Part shown: piece by piece, positions 44,223-52,739 of the stretch
How the letters are laid out: each line of letters begins with the position of its first letter
Position numbering within the stretch: the first letter of the stretch is position 1
Assembly (NCBI GenBank): GCA_029098505.1
Contig: JAQXOE010000042.1
Location: forward strand, 1-64,000
DNA from: Bacteroidales bacterium
GTDB taxonomy: Bacteria; Bacteroidota; Bacteroidia; Bacteroidales; UBA932
DNA: 64,000 bases
Direction of reading: 5' to 3'
Program-made: the position numbers and the translations under genes
The notes under the pieces: generated by a model
The model's database searches: none
Seen by the model: only the letters and a program-made list of their open reading frames with translations
Told to the model about the DNA's origin: nothing

Positions 44223-44822
44223 TTATTTATTGTGTTTCTTGAATGGAAGACCGAACTCCTTGAGAAGGGCATAAGCCTCTTCGTCAGTCTTGGCTGTGGT
44301 CACGAATGTAATCTCAAGACCGTGGATACGAGGGTTCCTGTCGATGTCAATTTCAGGGAAGATGATCTGCTCCTTGAGACCGAGAGTGTAGTTGCCCTGA
44401 CCGTCCATCTTCTCTGCGATACCGTTGAAGTCACGGATACGTGGAAGAGCAACGCGGATGAGCCTCTCGAGGAACTCATACATCTTCACGTCACGAAGTG
44501 TAACCTTAGCGCCGATAGGCATACCCTTACGGAGCTTGAAGTTTGAAATATCTTTGGTAGAAGTTGTAACCACTGCCTTCTGGCCGGTGATGAGAGTGAG
44601 CTCAGCAGCTGACTCCTCGACAATCTTCTTGTCTCCGGTAGCCTGGCCGACACCTTCATTAAGGGTAATCTTGACGAGCTTAGGGCACTGCATTACGGTT
44701 GTGTAACCGAACTGCTTCATAAGCTTGTCTACGATTTCCTCCTTATAGACCTTCTTGAGAGTAGGTACATATCCTGCAGGCAGAACATTTGCCTCAACAG
44801 ATGCGTTTGCTTTCTTTGCCAT
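44223..44822 (-). CDS. rplE: Ribosomal protein uL5
   Basis: 199 residues: [53 protein letters not shown] and the C-terminal [20 protein letters not shown]. Slightly long at the N-terminus (about 15 extra residues). Binds 5S rRNA and the P-site tRNA. Between rplX and rpsN. Confidence 0.98.
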   Translation of the reverse strand: MAKKANASVEANVLPAGYVPTLKKVYKEEIVDKLMKQFGYTTVMQCPKLVKITLNEGVGQATGDKKIVEESAAELTLITGQKAVVTTSTKDISNFKLRKGMPIGAKVTLRDVKMYEFLERLIRVALPRIRDFNGIAEKMDGQGNYTLGLKEQIIFPEIDIDRNPRIHGLEITFVTTAKTDEEAYALLKEFGLPFKKHNK

Positions 44823-44824
44823 AA

Positions 44825-45142
44825 TTACTTAATCTCCTCTCCTGATTTTTTAGCGTAACGTACCTTCTTTCCGTCAACAAACTTGTGACCTACTCTGGTC
44901 GGCTTTCCTGAAGCCGGATCAATGAGCTGAAGGTTTGATACATTGACTGGAGCCTCCTGATCGATAATGCCACCCTGAGGCTGTTTTGCGTTTGGTTTGG
45001 TGTGCTTCTTGACGATGTTCACACCCTCAACGACAGCACGGTTCTCCGATGGGATCACTGAAAGCACCTTACCTGTCTTTCCCTTATCGTTACCGGCATT
45101 CACATACACGGTATCACCTTTCTTAATATGCATCTTTTTCAT
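44825..45142 (-). CDS. rplX: Ribosomal protein uL24
   Basis: 105 residues from ATG 45142, which leaves 13 bases to rplN; a further in-frame upstream start would overlap rplN and adds residues outside the family. The KOW motif is [40 protein letters not shown] follows. One of the first assembly proteins of the 50S. Confidence 0.96.
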   Translation of the reverse strand: MKKMHIKKGDTVYVNAGNDKGKTGKVLSVIPSENRAVVEGVNIVKKHTKPNAKQPQGGIIDQEAPVNVSNLQLIDPASGKPTRVGHKFVDGKKVRYAKKSGEEIK

Positions 45143-45155
45143 ATTCTCAAATGTA

Positions 45156-45521
45156 TTAAAGGACCTCAGGTGCCAGTGAAACAATCTTCATATACTCATC
45201 ACGGAGCTCTCTGGCAACAGGGCCGAAGATACGGGTTCCGCGAAGTTCGCCGGCGTTATTGAGAAGAACGCAAGCGTTGTCATCAAAACGGATATAAGAG
45301 CCATCAGCTCTGCGGATTTCCTTCTTGGTGCGTACCACTACAGCCTTGGTAACAGTACCCTTCTTGGCATCTGCGCCAGGGATGGCACTCTTGACTGCTA
45401 CGACGATTTTGTCGCCTACGGTAGCATAACGGTGATGTGTACCGCCAAGCACACGGATGCAAAGTACCTCCTTTGCGCCGCTGTTGTCGGCCACCTGTAA
45501 ACGTGATTCCTGCTGTATCAT
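45156..45521 (-). CDS. rplN: Ribosomal protein uL14
   Basis: 121 residues: [59 protein letters not shown] and [10 protein letters not shown]. Forms an intersubunit bridge. Between rpsQ and rplX. Confidence 0.98.
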   Translation of the reverse strand: MIQQESRLQVADNSGAKEVLCIRVLGGTHHRYATVGDKIVVAVKSAIPGADAKKGTVTKAVVVRTKKEIRRADGSYIRFDDNACVLLNNAGELRGTRIFGPVARELRDEYMKIVSLAPEVL

Positions 45522-45524
45522 ATA

Positions 45525-45779
45525 CTATTTTGCTTTTTCTACGATTTCAACTAATCTCCAATTCTTGGTCTTGCTGAGAGGACGGGTCTCCATAATGCGG
45601 ACGGTATCACCGATACCGCACTCATTCTTCTCATCCTGTGCGACAAACTTGGTGGTCTTCTTTACGAACTTACCGTACAAAGGATGCTTCTCCTTCACTT
45701 CAACTGCTACAATGATGGTCTTGTCCATCTTGTTGCTGACCACAATTCCTATTCTTTCCTTACGAAGATTTCTTTCCAT
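45525..45779 (-). CDS. rpsQ: Ribosomal protein uS17
   Basis: 84 residues of the OB fold: [39 protein letters not shown] and [19 protein letters not shown]. Between rpmC and rplN. Confidence 0.97.
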   Translation of the reverse strand: MERNLRKERIGIVVSNKMDKTIIVAVEVKEKHPLYGKFVKKTTKFVAQDEKNECGIGDTVRIMETRPLSKTKNWRLVEIVEKAK

Positions 45780-45791
45780 AAGTCTTCAATG

Positions 45792-45989
45792 TTAGTTCTG
45801 TGATTTTTCTTTCTCAGCGAGGATAGTGATCATGCGAGCGATATCCTGGCGGGTCTTCTTAAACTTTGACGTATCCTCTAATGGAGAGATAGCGTGATTG
45901 ATCTTCATAGAATCAAGATTTGCCTTTTCGATCTCGATACGGTCGCGGAGATCTGCTACAGACATTTCGCGTACTTCTGAAATTTTCAT
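45792..45989 (-). CDS. rpmC: Ribosomal protein uL29
   Basis: 65 residues, two helices: EVREMSVADLRDRIEIEKAN and FKKTRQDIARMITILAEKEK. Sits at the polypeptide exit. Between rplP and rpsQ. Confidence 0.95.
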   Translation of the reverse strand: MKISEVREMSVADLRDRIEIEKANLDSMKINHAISPLEDTSKFKKTRQDIARMITILAEKEKSQN

Positions 45990-46012
45990 TGTTTTCTTAC
46001 TCCATTAAATTA

Positions 46013-46432
46013 CTATTCAACATAATCTCTACGTACAACAAACTTTGTAGCTACAGGGAGTTTGTTAGCGGCAAGGCGCATAGCCTCCTTAGCGACTGCG
46101 AGAGATACGCCCTCAGCCTCAAAAAGGATACGACCAGGAGTGATAGGGGCAACATATCCGTAAGGATCACCCTTACCTTTACCCATACGGGTTGAGAGCG
46201 GCTTCTTGGTGACTGGCTTCACAGGGAATACCCTGATCCAGATCTGACCCTCACGGTTCATATAGCGTGAAATAGCCTGACGAGCGGACTCAATCTGCTG
46301 TGCTGTGAGCCAGCAGTTTTCAAGGGTCTTGATGCCGAAAGAACCAAATGCAAGCTGGTTACCTCTCTGGGCCATACCTTTCATACGGCCTTTCTGTTCC
46401 CTTCTAAATTTTGTTCTCTTAGGTTGTAACAT
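46013..46432 (-). CDS. rplP: Ribosomal protein uL16, first gene of the second ribosomal unit
   Basis: 139 residues: [44 protein letters not shown]-type block [20 protein letters not shown] and [17 protein letters not shown]. In nearly all bacteria rplP follows rpsC directly. Here rpsC is 9.8 kb away, rplP is preceded by 305 bases of noncoding sequence and has its own -7 element, so it now leads the unit rplP-rpmC-rpsQ-rplN onward to rplQ. Confidence 0.98.
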   Translation of the reverse strand: MLQPKRTKFRREQKGRMKGMAQRGNQLAFGSFGIKTLENCWLTAQQIESARQAISRYMNREGQIWIRVFPVKPVTKKPLSTRMGKGKGDPYGYVAPITPGRILFEAEGVSLAVAKEAMRLAANKLPVATKFVVRRDYVE

Positions 46433-46522
46433 TTCCTTATTACTTTAATAATATTTTTCCTTTTATCCCTAAATTCCTGAGAATCAGCTGGTTGGGCGCA
46501 CTTCTCCTCAATTTTGGGACTG

Positions 46523-46530
46523 CAAAGTTA
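46523..46530 (-). promoter_or_regulatory. -7 element of the rplP-rplQ operon
   Basis: TAACTTTG on the minus strand, the same sequence as in the rpsP promoter, flanked upstream by A/T-rich runs. No clear TTTG at -33. The leader to the rplP ATG is about 85 bases. Confidence 0.7.
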
Positions 46531-46700
46531 CGAAAAAAAATTGAAAATAAAATTTTTTCATAAGAAATTTTACACATTTTCGACACGGGTTTATGATATC
46601 TAACAGACGTGATTTCAGACAGTTAACAAAGAGCTCAAAAAAAAGTTCGGGCACTTTTCGACAGGCCTTGCTTCCGCTAATGGCATAGGATTTGGGAATA

Positions 46701-46732
46701 TTTGTCCCTTGTTTCCATTATGACTAAATTTG
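46701..46732 (+). promoter_or_regulatory. Promoter of the DUF4294 gene
   Basis: -33 TTTG (46701-46704), a 20-base spacer and -7 TAAATTTG (46725-46732). The -7 ends 5 bases before ATG 46738, so the mRNA would have practically no leader. Confidence 0.65.
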
Positions 46733-46737
46733 CCGGA

Positions 46738-47424
46738 ATGAACAGATTGTCCCGAATATGCCTGATGACGGCGGCAGCATCCCTGCTGGCCTTCCTGCAT
46801 TGTCCTTCGACGGAGGCGCAGACCGCGAAGAAGGTACAAGGCTATCCTATGGCATACAGGGTCGAGAGCCCCGGGGACACGACCTACTTTGACTCATTGC
46901 CCCCGGTATGGTGCATGCCGAAGGGGACGAGACGGGAAAGGAAGGATTGGCGGCAATACTACAAGCTCGTACACAACTTCAACAAGGTATACCCTTACGC
47001 GCTGATGGCGAAAAGGCTGGTCGCGGAGGTCGACAAGACCATTGCCGAGGAACATTTGAAGGGCAGCAAGGAGGACGCTTACATCAACCAGTGGCAAAAG
47101 GAGCTCCTGAAGGAATTCGAGCCGGTCATCAGAAAGATGACGGTTTCACAGGGACAGCTGCTCTGCAGGCTCGTGGACAGGGAGCTTGGCAGGACCTCAT
47201 ACAAGATTGTGAAAGACTACAAAAACGGCGTCGCGGCTGCTTTCTGGCAGGGAATTGCGCGCATTTTCGGGCAGAATCTGAAAACCCCTTACGACCCCAA
47301 GGGCAAGGACAAGGAGACCGAAGAGCTTGTGCAGGCCTGGGAGAGGGGAGAGTTCGATCAACTCTACTATTCCGTTTTTATGGAGTGGCCGGTCAAGACT
47401 GAAATCCCGTCGAAGTACAGATAA
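46738..47424 (+). CDS. Secreted DUF4294 family protein
   Basis: 228 residues from ATG 46738, which opens a signal peptide (ICLMTAAASLLAFLHC, cleaved near TEAQ). Earlier in-frame starts fall in or before the promoter. The mature part has the DUF4294 blocks: PPVWCMPKGTRRERKDWRQY, VYPYALMAKRLVAEVDKTI, MTVSQGQLLCRLVDRELGRT and AAFWQGIARIFGQNLKTPYD. The family is confined to Bacteroidetes and has no known function. The last 58 bases overlap the 3' end of the convergent LpxH-like gene. Confidence 0.87.
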   Translation: MNRLSRICLMTAAASLLAFLHCPSTEAQTAKKVQGYPMAYRVESPGDTTYFDSLPPVWCMPKGTRRERKDWRQYYKLVHNFNKVYPYALMAKRLVAEVDKTIAEEHLKGSKEDAYINQWQKELLKEFEPVIRKMTVSQGQLLCRLVDRELGRTSYKIVKDYKNGVAAAFWQGIARIFGQNLKTPYDPKGKDKETEELVQAWERGEFDQLYYSVFMEWPVKTEIPSKYR

Positions 47425-48116
47425 TCGCTGCTGTCGATCCAGTCGCCGAGCACCAATAGTCTCGCCCCATTGCCAAGAGGCATATCTACGGGGCAATGAT
47501 AATGGCCGAAGATGAAATAGTCCACCTTTTTCTCGCGCAGGAAAGCTTCAGCATATTGATACAGAGGCTCTTGCTCACCCTTGAATATATATTTTTCCTT
47601 ATGGGACAGACGACTGCCGCGCGACCAGCTCCGGGCAAGGCGGAAGGCTATCCAGGGGTGGAGCATACTGAAGAGACGGCGCACCGGACCATTACGGAAA
47701 ACTGCCTTCATCAGTTTGTAAGAGCGCAAGCCGGGGCCCAAACCGTCGCCGTGCCCCAAGCAGAAAAGCTTGCCCGAATGGCTGATCACCAGTGGCTGGT
47801 CCACGACTTTGATTCCCATAGACTGCAGATAGGAATACATCCACATATCGTGATTGCCGGGAAAGACAAGCACCTGCACCCCGGCCTCGACAAGGTCCAT
47901 CAAAGCCGCGAAAACCCTGACATAACCCTTCGGAACCACGTCCCTGTACTCGTACCAGAAATCCCAGACGTCGCCAAGCAGGTACAGTGCCTCGGTCCTC
48001 TCTGCAGGAATCCCCTTCAAGAAACGCACGAAACGCGCCTCCCTTTCGGCCGGATCTCCGATTTCGAGGCCCAGATGAACGTCGGACGCAAAATAGACCA
48101 GATTCCGACCGTCCAT
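47367..48116 (-). CDS. UDP-2,3-diacylglucosamine diphosphatase-like (LpxH-type) phosphoesterase
   Basis: 249 residues of the calcineurin-like fold with all metal motifs: ASDVHLG, LLGDVWDFW, FPGNHDMWMY, LGHGDGLG and FGHYHCP. LpxH removes UMP from UDP-2,3-diacylglucosamine in lipid A synthesis; the insert with WSRGSRLSHKEKY fits that family. It starts 3 bases after uppP in an operon with ftsX, all envelope functions. Its last 18 codons overlap the DUF4294 gene. Confidence 0.87.
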   Translation of the reverse strand: MDGRNLVYFASDVHLGLEIGDPAEREARFVRFLKGIPAERTEALYLLGDVWDFWYEYRDVVPKGYVRVFAALMDLVEAGVQVLVFPGNHDMWMYSYLQSMGIKVVDQPLVISHSGKLFCLGHGDGLGPGLRSYKLMKAVFRNGPVRRLFSMLHPWIAFRLARSWSRGSRLSHKEKYIFKGEQEPLYQYAEAFLREKKVDYFIFGHYHCPVDMPLGNGARLLVLGDWIDSSDYLYFDGISVLTGHSIKTE

Positions 48117-48119
48117 AAA

Positions 48120-48920
48120 CTAAAAGATTTGGGCAATGATGACAGCTGCACCGACCAGACCGCAGTAGAGCGCGAACCATTTGAGCTTGGCGCGCTTGAC
48201 GAGGGCAATCATCACCTTGCAGGCAAAAAGTCCTGACAAGAAGGCTGCAGCAAAGCCCAGGAGCAATGGCAGCAGATCAATCTGCGAAGCCGCAAAATCA
48301 CCGCCCACAAGTTCCAGGAAGGCCTCTCCAAGGATAGGGACGAGGACCATCAGGAAGGAGAATTGAGCCACGACCTCACGCTTCACGCCACAAAGCAAAC
48401 CCGTACTGATAGTGGTTCCCGAGCGCGAGAGTCCCGGCAGCACGGCCACAGCCTGACCGAGACCGATTACGAAAGCCTGCCACCAGCCGATTCCATTGCG
48501 CTGAGCGCTCTCAGGCCCATCTCTCCGGCTCCTGTCGGAAAAGAAGAGGAGCAATGCCGTAACGAGCAATGCGATTCCGACCACCAGCAGCGACGAGAAG
48601 AGTTGCTCGACATAATCCTTGAAAAAGAGCCCCACAATCAGGACAGGAAGCATCGAAAGGGCAATCTTCAGAATATAGTCGGTTTCGTCATTGTATTTGA
48701 ACTTGAAAAGACCGCAGAGCAATCCCCAAATCTGTTTTCTGAACACAACGATGGTCGCAAGTACCGTCGCCGCGTGCACCGCAACCTCAAAAACGAGTCC
48801 CTCGGAAATCTCAACTCCGAGCAATTCCTTGAATATGGCCAGATGGCCGCTGCTGCTGACAGGAAGAAACTCCGTCAAACCCTGGACCAGCCCCAGGATG
48901 ATAGCCTGCAACCAGTTCAT
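48120..48920 (-). CDS. uppP: Undecaprenyl-diphosphate phosphatase
   Basis: 266 residues, about eight TM helices. GLTEFLPVSSSGHLAIFKEL is motif 1 (Glu and Ser/His residues) and LPGLSRSGTTISTGLL is motif 2 (Arg/Ser). It recycles the C55 carrier used for peptidoglycan and O-antigen export and gives bacitracin tolerance. 3 bases separate it from the LpxH-like gene and 3 from the DUF3098 gene. Confidence 0.96.
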   Translation of the reverse strand: MNWLQAIILGLVQGLTEFLPVSSSGHLAIFKELLGVEISEGLVFEVAVHAATVLATIVVFRKQIWGLLCGLFKFKYNDETDYILKIALSMLPVLIVGLFFKDYVEQLFSSLLVVGIALLVTALLLFFSDRSRRDGPESAQRNGIGWWQAFVIGLGQAVAVLPGLSRSGTTISTGLLCGVKREVVAQFSFLMVLVPILGEAFLELVGGDFAASQIDLLPLLLGFAAAFLSGLFACKVMIALVKRAKLKWFALYCGLVGAAVIIAQIF

Positions 48921-48923
48921 CTC

Positions 48924-49169
48924 TTAATCCTCCTTCTGTTTTCCGCCGAAACGGCCCATAATGCCGACTATTATGACAATGATGCCGGCGACAATGACCA
49001 CGGGCGCGAGGACCAGGCGCCGGAAATTGAACATCGCATAGTTGAAGACCTGAGGGTCGTCGCTGCCACCGCCAGCCATAAGTGCGTAACCGGCCAGCAT
49101 CAGTATGAGGCCGGCAAGAAGCAGAAAGAGTCCCTTCTGCGTAATTGCCATCTTGTCGTTTTCTTTCAT
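48924..49169 (-). CDS. Small membrane protein, DUF3098 family
   Basis: 81 residues from ATG 49169; a TTG 18 bases upstream is not favoured. Two TM helices (about 14-34 and 55-73) with the linker GGGSDDPQVFNYAMFNFRRL, the family signature. Found between ftsX and uppP across Bacteroidetes. Function unknown; linkage suggests envelope or division. Confidence 0.85.
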   Translation of the reverse strand: MKENDKMAITQKGLFLLLAGLILMLAGYALMAGGGSDDPQVFNYAMFNFRRLVLAPVVIVAGIIVIIVGIMGRFGGKQKED

Positions 49170-49188
49170 TATTGCAATCAATTTCAAA

Positions 49189-50067
49189 TCAATAATACAA
49201 CTCGTCCCGGCTGGACGAGACTATGCGGTTCACTACGAAGAAGGTGCTGACGACGCAGATTACTACGCCGGAAAGGAGCACTATGCCGAGCACCGCAAGC
49301 AGGCTGCCGAGCTGGAACACTTCGAAGAGCTGGATGAACTCCTTCTTTACGAAATACAGGATTCCGAGCAGGAAGAGTATTGCCACAAAAGCAGAAATTA
49401 TGCCCTGGAACACGGCCTGAAGCAGGAAAGGGCGCCGGATGAAGGAGCGCGTGGCGCCGACCAGCCTCATCGTATGAATGGTGAACCTGCGGGCAAAGAC
49501 ACTGAGTCTCACAGTATTGCTGATGAGTACGAAGGAAATGAATAGCAGAAGGGCAATGAAGATAGCAAGTACGAAGGAAATCTTCTGAATATTCTCGTTC
49601 AGGGCTTCTATCAGTGTCTGCTGGTAGCTCACCTCATCCACAACAGGGGATTTCAGGATAATGCTTTTCACCGTCTCAATGCTGTCCACAGCCACATAGT
49701 CAGCCTTCAGCCTGACATCAATCGAAGCAGGGATAGGGGAGGTCTCGAAAACTTCCAAAAAACCTTCTCCCAGCATTGCCTCCATCTCCCGGGTCCCCTG
49801 GGCCTTGGAAATGAATTCGGTGGAGTGGACAAAAGGCTGGGCGTCAAGTTCAACCTGATATTCAAGAGCCCTGGCATCGCTGACTTCGGGCTTCATCAGG
49901 ACTGAAAGCTTCAGGTTTTCCTTGAAATAGTCCGTCACATTATGGGCATTGACAAGCAGCAGAGCGGCCGATCCTACAAGCAACAGCACGAGGCTTATGC
50001 TCAGGACCGAGGACATATACGCGCTGCGCAAACGCCTGCGCATCATTTTGTTTTCCACCTTGGACAT
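49189..50067 (-). CDS. ftsX: Cell division protein FtsX
   Basis: 292 residues: one N-terminal TM (about 22-44), a periplasmic domain (about 45-165, with TEFISKAQGTREMEAMLGEG) and three C-terminal TM helices, with FARRFTIHTMRLVGATRSFI between them. FtsX with FtsE controls peptidoglycan hydrolases at the septum. ftsE is not adjacent, as usual in Bacteroidetes. First gene of ftsX-DUF3098-uppP-lpxH-like. Confidence 0.92.
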   Translation of the reverse strand: MSKVENKMMRRRLRSAYMSSVLSISLVLLLVGSAALLLVNAHNVTDYFKENLKLSVLMKPEVSDARALEYQVELDAQPFVHSTEFISKAQGTREMEAMLGEGFLEVFETSPIPASIDVRLKADYVAVDSIETVKSIILKSPVVDEVSYQQTLIEALNENIQKISFVLAIFIALLLFISFVLISNTVRLSVFARRFTIHTMRLVGATRSFIRRPFLLQAVFQGIISAFVAILFLLGILYFVKKEFIQLFEVFQLGSLLAVLGIVLLSGVVICVVSTFFVVNRIVSSSRDELYY

Positions 50068-50191
50068 AAATAAGCGCCAGATTCTTCAAAGAAATCAACT
50101 TCCAAAGATAATCAAATTAAGTTAAATAATTGCAATGTAGAGAAAACCGAGTTTTTTTCGTACCTTTGTAGTTTAAGAAAAGATTTATAAA

Positions 50192-51010
50192 ATGGCCGAC
50201 ACAACAAAAAGAGTTCTATTCGTAAACTCCGAGATTTTTCCCTATCTTCCGGAGACTGAGATTTCATCCATAGGAAGAAAGCTCCCTCAGGGAATTCAGG
50301 AAAGAAAGAAGGAGATACGTTCATTTATGCCGCGTTTCGGCTGCATCAATGAGAGAAAGAACCAGCTCCACGACGTTATCCGTCTTTCCGGAATGAACAT
50401 CGTAATTGGAGATATGGACCGTCCTCTCATCATTAAGGTGGCGTCCATCTCAGCTGCCAGAATTCAGGTGTATTTCATTGACAATGAGGACTATTTCAAG
50501 CGCAAACAAGTGTTCTGCGACGAAAACGGCAAGTTTTTCGAGGACAATGGCGAAAGAGCCGTATTCTTTGCACGAGGAGTCCTCGAAACAGTGAAGAAGC
50601 TCCGTTGGGCTCCGGACATCATACATTGCCAGGGATGGATCTCGCAAGTATTGCCTCTATATCTCAAGAAAGCATACAAGGACGATCCGATATTCGCGAA
50701 CAGCAAGATCGTTCTCTCCATATACAATGACACCCCGAAGGAGTCCCTCGGTGAGAATTTCCAGGAAACCGTCCTTTTCGGCAATATCACGAAGGACGAT
50801 GTGCCTTTCCTCGCCGTACCGGATGGCATAAATCTTGCGAAAACAGCCGCTTCGTACTCGGACGGCATAATATTCGGGTCTCCCGACATCGAAAATGAAA
50901 TCACCTCATACTGCGGGGAACTCGGACTTCCTACCCTCCAATACAATGAGGAAGACATCAAGAGCGGCAGGTACATTGACGAGTACAATGCATTTTACGA
51001 TCAACTTTAG
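50192..51010 (+). CDS. Glycogen/starch synthase N-terminal (GT5-like) protein
   Basis: 272 residues. RVLFVNSEIFPYLPETEISS and the KR-x-R-x-FMPRFG region (EIRSFMPRFGCINERKN) match the N-terminal half of GT5 glycogen synthases; WAPDIIHCQGWISQVLPLYL is the family DxxHxHDW-like block with His-Cys-Gln in place of His-x-His-Asp. The C-terminal nucleotide-binding half is absent. Stand-alone proteins of this size are common in Bacteroidetes and are often labelled glycogen synthase, but catalysis is doubtful without the second domain. -7 TACCTTTG is at 50161-50168. The DUF4270 gene follows 3 bases after its stop. Confidence 0.82.
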   Translation: MADTTKRVLFVNSEIFPYLPETEISSIGRKLPQGIQERKKEIRSFMPRFGCINERKNQLHDVIRLSGMNIVIGDMDRPLIIKVASISAARIQVYFIDNEDYFKRKQVFCDENGKFFEDNGERAVFFARGVLETVKKLRWAPDIIHCQGWISQVLPLYLKKAYKDDPIFANSKIVLSIYNDTPKESLGENFQETVLFGNITKDDVPFLAVPDGINLAKTAASYSDGIIFGSPDIENEITSYCGELGLPTLQYNEEDIKSGRYIDEYNAFYDQL

Positions 51011-51013
51011 AGC

Positions 51014-52681
51014 ATGAAACTTAAAGCTTCGGGCAGCTTCGGCCTCTTGATTGCCGCAAGCCTTGCCATCTCAGTCAGCCAGTCCTGTATACACGTGGAC
51101 AATACACTGGGTTCATCATTGATTCCGATGGACCAGCAATACGAAATTCATACTGTTGAATTCGACCTTGAGGACATACAGCTGAGAATGCTGGACAGTC
51201 TTTCCGGCTTCTCGAACACCAGAATGACTCTGGGTTCCATAAGGGATGAGGATTTCGGACTTTCCACCAGAACCTGCGCCCTGACCCTCGTGCCGATAGC
51301 CGACACCCTTGATTTCGGCAAGAATCCTGAATTCCGCAGCTTCCACTTCACTGTGGCCAAGGATACCACTTCATATTCAGACGAGAGCAATGCCCGTATT
51401 ATCCAGAATATCAATGTCTATGAGTTGAGCGAGCCTCTTGACTTCACCGCTTCGGATTTCACCCGCTGCTTCAAGCACGGAGACAAGAGAATCACCAAGG
51501 GAATTCCGGTTTACAACGGCGCGGATTCATTGTCCTTTGAATTCAACAGGGCTTTCGGAGAGAAATATATGCAAATCAGCCTGGATGACCTCAAGGATAT
51601 GGACAGCTATCTTAAGAAGTACCCGGGCATAGTCATAAGCACTGACGACCCCGTGGGCAATGGCGGACGTATCAATATGTTCCAGCTCCAGCTCGGCCTG
51701 AACACCGACTATGGAACACTTACAAAAGACTACGCAAAGCTTTCATTCTCAGGAGAGTACAATAGTGTAAGGAAGGACTCAAGCTTCTTCTTCATCCTCA
51801 GCACCGACAATATGTACGACCTTGACTCCCTGGCATACGAGAAGGCCCAAAACTCATCCTATAAATTCCCTCAGTTCTGCTTCAACACCGTAACACACGA
51901 AAGTGCAGGCAAGAGTGTCGGACAAAAGGGCAAGCTTCTCTATGAAGGTGGCGCAGGTTTGAAGCCTGTCGTTCCTGCTGAGGAACTTATCCGCCTGGTA
52001 CACAGCGAGATATCCCAGTACGGAGACCCGTCACAGGCCATCATCAACAAGGCATCCATCATTCTGCCTTTCGAGTTCCCTGAGGATTACAAACTGATGT
52101 ACCAATACCCGCTCTACCTCAGTCCGACCTGCAGGCTCAGTTCATCAGAAGGCGTTACCTACGCATCCATATCCAATTCTTCTTCGGAGACTGACGACCA
52201 GGGCCAGATTAACAGGTCCACTCTCACTTACTCACCTGACATCACCTTCCATCTGCAGAAACTGCTTAGTCTTGAAGACGATACACAGATTTCAAACTAC
52301 GATGTATGGTTCCTGCCTATGAGCAAGGAGATTTCAAAGGAAGAGAGCACTTCCAGCAGTTCAATGAGCGATTACTATAGTGCCCTTTCATATATGAACT
52401 ATATGAATATGATGTACGGTGGCTATGGCGGATATGGCAGCTACGGTTATGGATACGGCGGATACGGCGGCTATGGCTATGACAGCTACGGCTACAACAA
52501 CTATATGAGCTATTATCTTATGTCAATGTATGCCAGCGGTATGAACTCCAACACCAACAGTTCAAGCTCGACGGTATCCCTGGACAAGGACAGGTTCTTC
52601 AAGGCCGTTCTGAATGCTCCGGGTACGACGAACGGAAGGGTTCCTAAGCTAAAGGTAATTTATTCTGTACCAAAGAAATAG
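51014..52681 (+). CDS. DUF4270 family lipoprotein with a Gly/Tyr-rich insert
   Basis: 555 residues. The lipobox near VSQSC places lipidation at Cys25. The body fits DUF4270: VDNTLGSSLIPMDQQYEIHT, LTLVPIADTLDFGKNPEF, NINVYELSEPLDFTASDF and INKASIILPFEFPEDY. DUF4270 proteins are Bacteroidetes outer-membrane-associated lipoproteins of unknown role, commonly next to this glycogen-synthase-like gene. Residues 468-501 are unusual: 27 of 34 are Gly or Tyr (YGGYGGYGSYGYGYGG and onward), flanked by Ser/Tyr/Met-rich sequence. The C-terminal about 40 residues return to the family pattern, so the tract looks inserted in a loop. Confidence 0.85.
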   Translation: MKLKASGSFGLLIAASLAISVSQSCIHVDNTLGSSLIPMDQQYEIHTVEFDLEDIQLRMLDSLSGFSNTRMTLGSIRDEDFGLSTRTCALTLVPIADTLDFGKNPEFRSFHFTVAKDTTSYSDESNARIIQNINVYELSEPLDFTASDFTRCFKHGDKRITKGIPVYNGADSLSFEFNRAFGEKYMQISLDDLKDMDSYLKKYPGIVISTDDPVGNGGRINMFQLQLGLNTDYGTLTKDYAKLSFSGEYNSVRKDSSFFFILSTDNMYDLDSLAYEKAQNSSYKFPQFCFNTVTHESAGKSVGQKGKLLYEGGAGLKPVVPAEELIRLVHSEISQYGDPSQAIINKASIILPFEFPEDYKLMYQYPLYLSPTCRLSSSEGVTYASISNSSSETDDQGQINRSTLTYSPDITFHLQKLLSLEDDTQISNYDVWFLPMSKEISKEESTSSSSMSDYYSALSYMNYMNMMYGGYGGYGSYGYGYGGYGGYGYDSYGYNNYMSYYLMSMYASGMNSNTNSSSSTVSLDKDRFFKAVLNAPGTTNGRVPKLKVIYSVPKK

Positions 52682-52702
52682 ACAGAGATTATGATTTTCC
52701 AC

Positions 52703-52739
52703 AGAAGGCGGCTGATAAGTGATTATCTGCCGCTTTTCT
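52703..52739 (+). terminator. Terminator of the DUF4270 gene
   Basis: GCGGC (52708-52712) pairs with GCCGC (52729-52733); inside, GATAA pairs with TTATC around GTGA. TTTTCT follows. It lies 22 bases past the stop. Confidence 0.75.

Noticed and set aside
46013..46432. rplP as a pseudogene after the operon break
   Set aside because: The frame is full length with all family motifs and its own promoter; nothing suggests decay.
48363..49250. 295-codon plus-strand frame opposite uppP, DUF3098 and ftsX
   Set aside because: It spans the ends of three well-supported genes and reads as low-complexity charged sequence.
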